From JBNJEM01 sp051745935 (lineage in GTDB: Bacteria; Planctomycetota; Planctomycetia; Pirellulales; Pirellulaceae): a DNA stretch of 7,814 nucleotides. Under the pieces are notes generated by a model. The model had not been told where the DNA came from and did no database searches. It saw only the letters and a program-made list of their open reading frames with translations. The translations under genes were made by a program, and so were the position numbers. Location of the stretch: assembly GCA_051745935.1 (NCBI GenBank), contig JBNJEM010000370.1:1-7814 (forward strand), given 5' to 3'. Position 1 is the stretch's first letter; every line of letters begins with the position of its first letter. Below are positions 6,256 to 7,814 of this stretch, in pieces.

Positions 6256-6277
6256 TCAAGTACGATTTCGTACTTGA
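6256..6277. repeat. Perfect 10-bp hairpin with 2-nt gap
   Basis: TCAAGTACGA (6256-6265) and TCGTACTTGA (6268-6277) are perfect complements separated by TT. The right arm belongs to the first 48-bp unit. In the second unit only the inner five pairs remain, because its upstream flank differs. The arms are so close that a cruciform or a protein-binding palindrome is as plausible as an RNA hairpin. Confidence 0.88.
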
Positions 6278-6356
6278 AAAGACGGGCCTGGAGACCCGTC
6301 CTACATATTACGATTTCGTACTTGAAAAGACGGGCCTGGAGACCCGTCCTACATAT
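6261..6356 (+). repeat. Perfect 48-bp tandem duplication
   Basis: The units at 6261-6308 and 6309-6356 are identical over all 48 bases. Each holds a TACGA-TT-TCGTA palindrome, then the GACGGG..CCCGTC stem-loop, then CTACATAT. The duplication creates a 16-residue repeated peptide in the plus frame and also leaves a minus frame open. Neither looks like a real protein. Zero divergence implies a recent duplication or ongoing gene conversion. Confidence 0.97.
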
Positions 6357-6403
6357 ACTGTTTGCAACGTTAGGGTAGAGCTGGAACATCCGGTCCAGAA
6401 ATG

Positions 6404-6473
6404 GATGAGAGCGGAAGCCAGGGACGCGTCATGACCGTGACTGATGAGCCATGGCTCTTCCGCTTTCGTCATC
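6404..6473. terminator. Interrupted long hairpin downstream of the reductase gene
   Basis: GATGA (6404-6408) and AGCGGAAG (6410-6417) pair with CTTCCGCT (6457-6464) and TCATC (6469-6473), with an uneven internal loop between the two helices. The structure begins 29 nt past the reductase stop on the minus strand. No T-run follows, so a terminator role is uncertain. Confidence 0.3.
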
Positions 6474-6481
6474 CGAAGGCT

Positions 6482-6496
6482 TCCCGAGAATCGGGA
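6482..6496 (-). terminator. Short perfect hairpin just after the reductase stop
   Basis: TCCCGA (6482-6487) and TCGGGA (6491-6496) form a perfect 6-bp stem with a 3-nt loop. It starts five bases after the reductase stop codon on the minus strand. Position suggests a transcript-end or 3'-protection element; it lacks a T-tail. Confidence 0.4.
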
Positions 6497-6501
6497 CGCA
6501 T

Positions 6502-7401
6502 CTATTTTTCAAAATCCCTGGCCGTTGTAAGATTCGCGTCCAAAACGTCCTTCCAGGTAACTCCTTCCCCTGCATTGGAATGGGAGATTACCGCGGATGA
6601 AATGGGCCTTTTTAGCACATCACGGTAGTTGTCCGCGACCCCGGAACCGGGCCCCTCTCCTTCCAAATACCTCGCGACTTTGAACGCCGCCACGGTACAC
6701 CCCTTATCCACGATGTCGGGAATGGTTTCCCTGTAATCCGCGCGATTGCCGCGAGATGTCGTCAGAATGCAGTGGTCGAGATCAAATTCCTCGACAAGCT
6801 TCACGGCCATTGGCGGGCTGAGGGTGCCATGCGTGGAATACCCGATATTGCTCACATCCCCCGCTTCCCTGAGATCCTGCAGGGCTCGGAATGCATCGGC
6901 GTTGCCCTCGACATTGTTGCTTAATGCCTTCTCGTGCAGCAAGTAAACGTCAAAGTGATCCCGCTTCAACCGGCCCTTGCTGGTCTTGAAGTCAGCCATG
7001 ACGCCATCGTAGGTTTTGGACGTGGTTTTGGTGGACAGAATCAGGTTGTCCCAGTCGCTGGGGGTCAGGATATTTCCCAGCAACTGTTCACTGTTACCAT
7101 AATGGATGGCGGTATCGATATAATTAACGCCCTGTTCCATCGCATACGATAGATACCGCTCTCTCTCGGCGGCGGAAAGAAATTGCTCTCCCGTGAAGCG
7201 GCTGCCGGCCCCCAACGCCAGCGTGGAGGCCATCAAGTCGTTTCGCCCGAGCTTTCTCCGCGGAAGTTTACCCGTCGGTTCATCGGCCAGTACCTCGGCG
7301 GAACGCCATTTGTCCAACGTGGAACTCGCCACGATTCCCGCGGCGCCGAGACCCACCTTCCTGAAAAACTCCCTTCTACCCGTGCTGGTCTTTTTCATCA
7401 T
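6502..7401 (-). CDS. Tat-exported aldo/keto reductase
   Basis: The 299-residue product is an NAD(P)H-dependent oxidoreductase of the aldo/keto reductase superfamily (TIM barrel). It begins MMKKTSTGRREFFRKVGL, a twin-arginine signal (RR at 9-10), followed by a weakly hydrophobic alanine/glycine stretch to about residue 27. This predicts export in folded form, consistent with cofactor loading in the cytoplasm. After LPRRKLGRND the catalytic tetrad can be read as D96 and Y101 (YIDTAIHYGNSEQLLG), K125 (LILSTKT) and H156 (FDVYLLHE). The last 30 residues or so do not show the usual cofactor-gripping end with an 'N..Q..EN' pattern, so the C-terminus may be divergent. The frame extends to ATG 7443, but ATG 7401, with AAGGCGGA upstream, gives a normal Tat n-region; ATG 7398 is also possible. 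The substrate is unknown, and no partner gene lies beside it. Confidence 0.88.
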   Translation of the reverse strand: MMKKTSTGRREFFRKVGLGAAGIVASSTLDKWRSAEVLADEPTGKLPRRKLGRNDLMASTLALGAGSRFTGEQFLSAAERERYLSYAMEQGVNYIDTAIHYGNSEQLLGNILTPSDWDNLILSTKTTSKTYDGVMADFKTSKGRLKRDHFDVYLLHEKALSNNVEGNADAFRALQDLREAGDVSNIGYSTHGTLSPPMAVKLVEEFDLDHCILTTSRGNRADYRETIPDIVDKGCTVAAFKVARYLEGEGPGSGVADNYRDVLKRPISSAVISHSNAGEGVTWKDVLDANLTTARDFEK

Positions 7402-7537
7402 TTTGCATTCCGCCTTAATTGAAGGACCGTTGTTTGAACACATCTAACTTCTTAGCAAACTGAAGTAAGGCTCTTCCAGGCAATGAGGGTTGGAAAGCGG
7501 CCCCGTGGAGCGCGCAGGGCCCCGTCCGCTGTCATGT

Positions 7538-7547
7538 CCCCCCCCCC
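7538..7547. repeat. Ten-C homopolymer tract
   Basis: Ten consecutive C bases lie about 137 nt upstream of the reductase start. Such tracts can change length by slippage. Here it is outside any gene I can support. Confidence 0.9.
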
Positions 7548-7674
7548 GATTCCAACGCATGGCCGAGCGGACTCTGGCCTTGCGGTTGAACGGGGTACGT
7601 CATCAGGGATTTGTGACCACGAAGCTAGAATTCCACTTCACACGGCTAAAGCATTACGACCACATTTACAGTTG

Positions 7675-7695
7675 AAGAATCGATAGGCGATTCTT
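7675..7695. repeat. Perfect 8-bp hairpin beside repeat copy B
   Basis: AAGAATCG (7675-7682) pairs perfectly with CGATTCTT (7688-7695) around a 5-nt loop. A competing dyad, CTTGG/CCAAG (7693-7697 and 7706-7710), overlaps its right arm. GGCGATT is also repeated directly at 7686-7692 and 7696-7702. The hairpin ends 28 nt before repeat copy B; its role is unknown. Confidence 0.75.
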
Positions 7696-7723
7696 GGCGA
7701 TTGAACCAAGCAGAACAACCGGT

Positions 7724-7814
7724 TATATTTCAGGCGGTTGGATTTTTCCGGGTGGAAAGCCGCCCGACGCAAGCCGTCCTCCCGTTGGTCGGACTGGCGG
7801 CGGAGAAAGTCATC
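7724..7814 (+). repeat. 91-bp dispersed repeat, copy B (runs off the window)
   Basis: This copy is inverted relative to 2945-3035 and matches its reverse complement at 86 of 91 positions. It may continue past 7814. On the plus strand, CGGGTGG (7749-7755) can pair with CCGCCCG (7760-7766), and GACG (7766-7769) with CGTC (7775-7778). Its left edge at 7724 is sharp. Confidence 0.93.

Larger units (their letters stand above)
5941..6501. other. Convergent, AT-richer intergenic region packed with repeats
   Basis: This 561-base gap lies between the 3' ends of tsaE (+) and the aldo/keto reductase (-). Much of it, especially 5979-6280, is visibly richer in A and T than the flanking genes. Its repeats and hairpins are listed separately. 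The open frames here (for example 6207-6434 on the plus strand) are by-products of the 48-bp tandem repeat. I see no transposase or RNA gene that I recognise. Confidence 0.7.
7402..7723. other. Intergenic region upstream of the reductase
   Basis: This stretch must hold the reductase promoter, but I see no convincing -35/-10 pair on the minus strand. It contains a run of ten C at 7538-7547 and a perfect hairpin at 7675-7695. Short plus-strand frames at 7483-7686 and 7490-7675 have no recognisable domain and I do not call them genes. Confidence 0.5.

Noticed and set aside
6261..6356. CRISPR-like repeats
   Set aside because: There are only two units, directly adjacent with no spacers, and no cas genes.
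6207..6434. Plus-strand ORF with a 16-residue tandem repeat
   Set aside because: The repeat arises because the duplicated DNA unit is 48 bp, a multiple of three. The minus strand is open over the same DNA (6186-6389), and the sequence is dominated by palindromes.
7483..7686. Plus-strand 67-residue ORF upstream of the reductase
   Set aside because: No recognisable domain or ribosome site, and it overlaps the ten-C tract and the 7675-7695 hairpin.
2945..7814. Composite transposon bounded by the 91-bp repeats
   Set aside because: No transposase or integrase lies between the copies and the enclosed genes are housekeeping ones. The repeats themselves are real, but a transposon is not supported.

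Overview
The window looks like a chromosomal segment of a Planctomycetota bacterium, perhaps a Pirellulales-type lineage. This rests on moderate to high GC, short housekeeping genes separated by wide non-coding gaps, a Tat-exported aldo/keto reductase, an HslV with a short propeptide before its catalytic threonine, and a lone csrA. It is a judgement from style and content; no rRNA or other decisive marker is present.

Layout. (1) 58-1086 (+) encodes a one-pass membrane protein with an FtsQ/DivIB-like plan. (2) 1087-1399 is a convergent gap holding strong GC-rich hairpins. (3) 1400-1597 (-) is csrA. (4) 1598-2228 has no gene but carries two perfect short tandem duplications and a hairpin. (5) 2229-2828 (-) is an isochorismatase-fold cysteine hydrolase. 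(6) 2829-3440 is non-coding and carries copy A of a 91-bp dispersed repeat, plus a small dyad just before hslV. (7) 3441-5940 (+) is hslV-hslU-tsaE: the two-part ATP-dependent protease HslVU, with the genes overlapping by 13 nt, then the ATPase needed for tRNA t6A37 modification. (8) 5941-6501 is a convergent gap between tsaE and the reductase. It is visibly AT-richer than its surroundings and full of repeats: a 72-nt imperfect stem-loop built from duplicated units, a 27-nt sequence in three copies (one inverted), a perfect 48-bp tandem duplication and several perfect small hairpins. (9) 6502-7401 (-) is a Tat-signal aldo/keto reductase. (10) 7402-7814 is non-coding, with a 10-C tract, a perfect hairpin and copy B of the 91-bp repeat, inverted relative to copy A and running into the window end.

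The protein genes are mostly recognisable conserved families. hslV and hslU form one functional unit and tsaE may be co-transcribed with them; the other genes show no shared pathway. The unusual content is in the intergenic DNA. The two 91-bp copies bracket hslV-hslU-tsaE and the reductase in inverted orientation, and the 5979-6356 block is a dense cluster of structured repeats. I see no transposase, CRISPR array, tRNA, rRNA or recognisable defence gene, so I do not claim a new multi-gene system.
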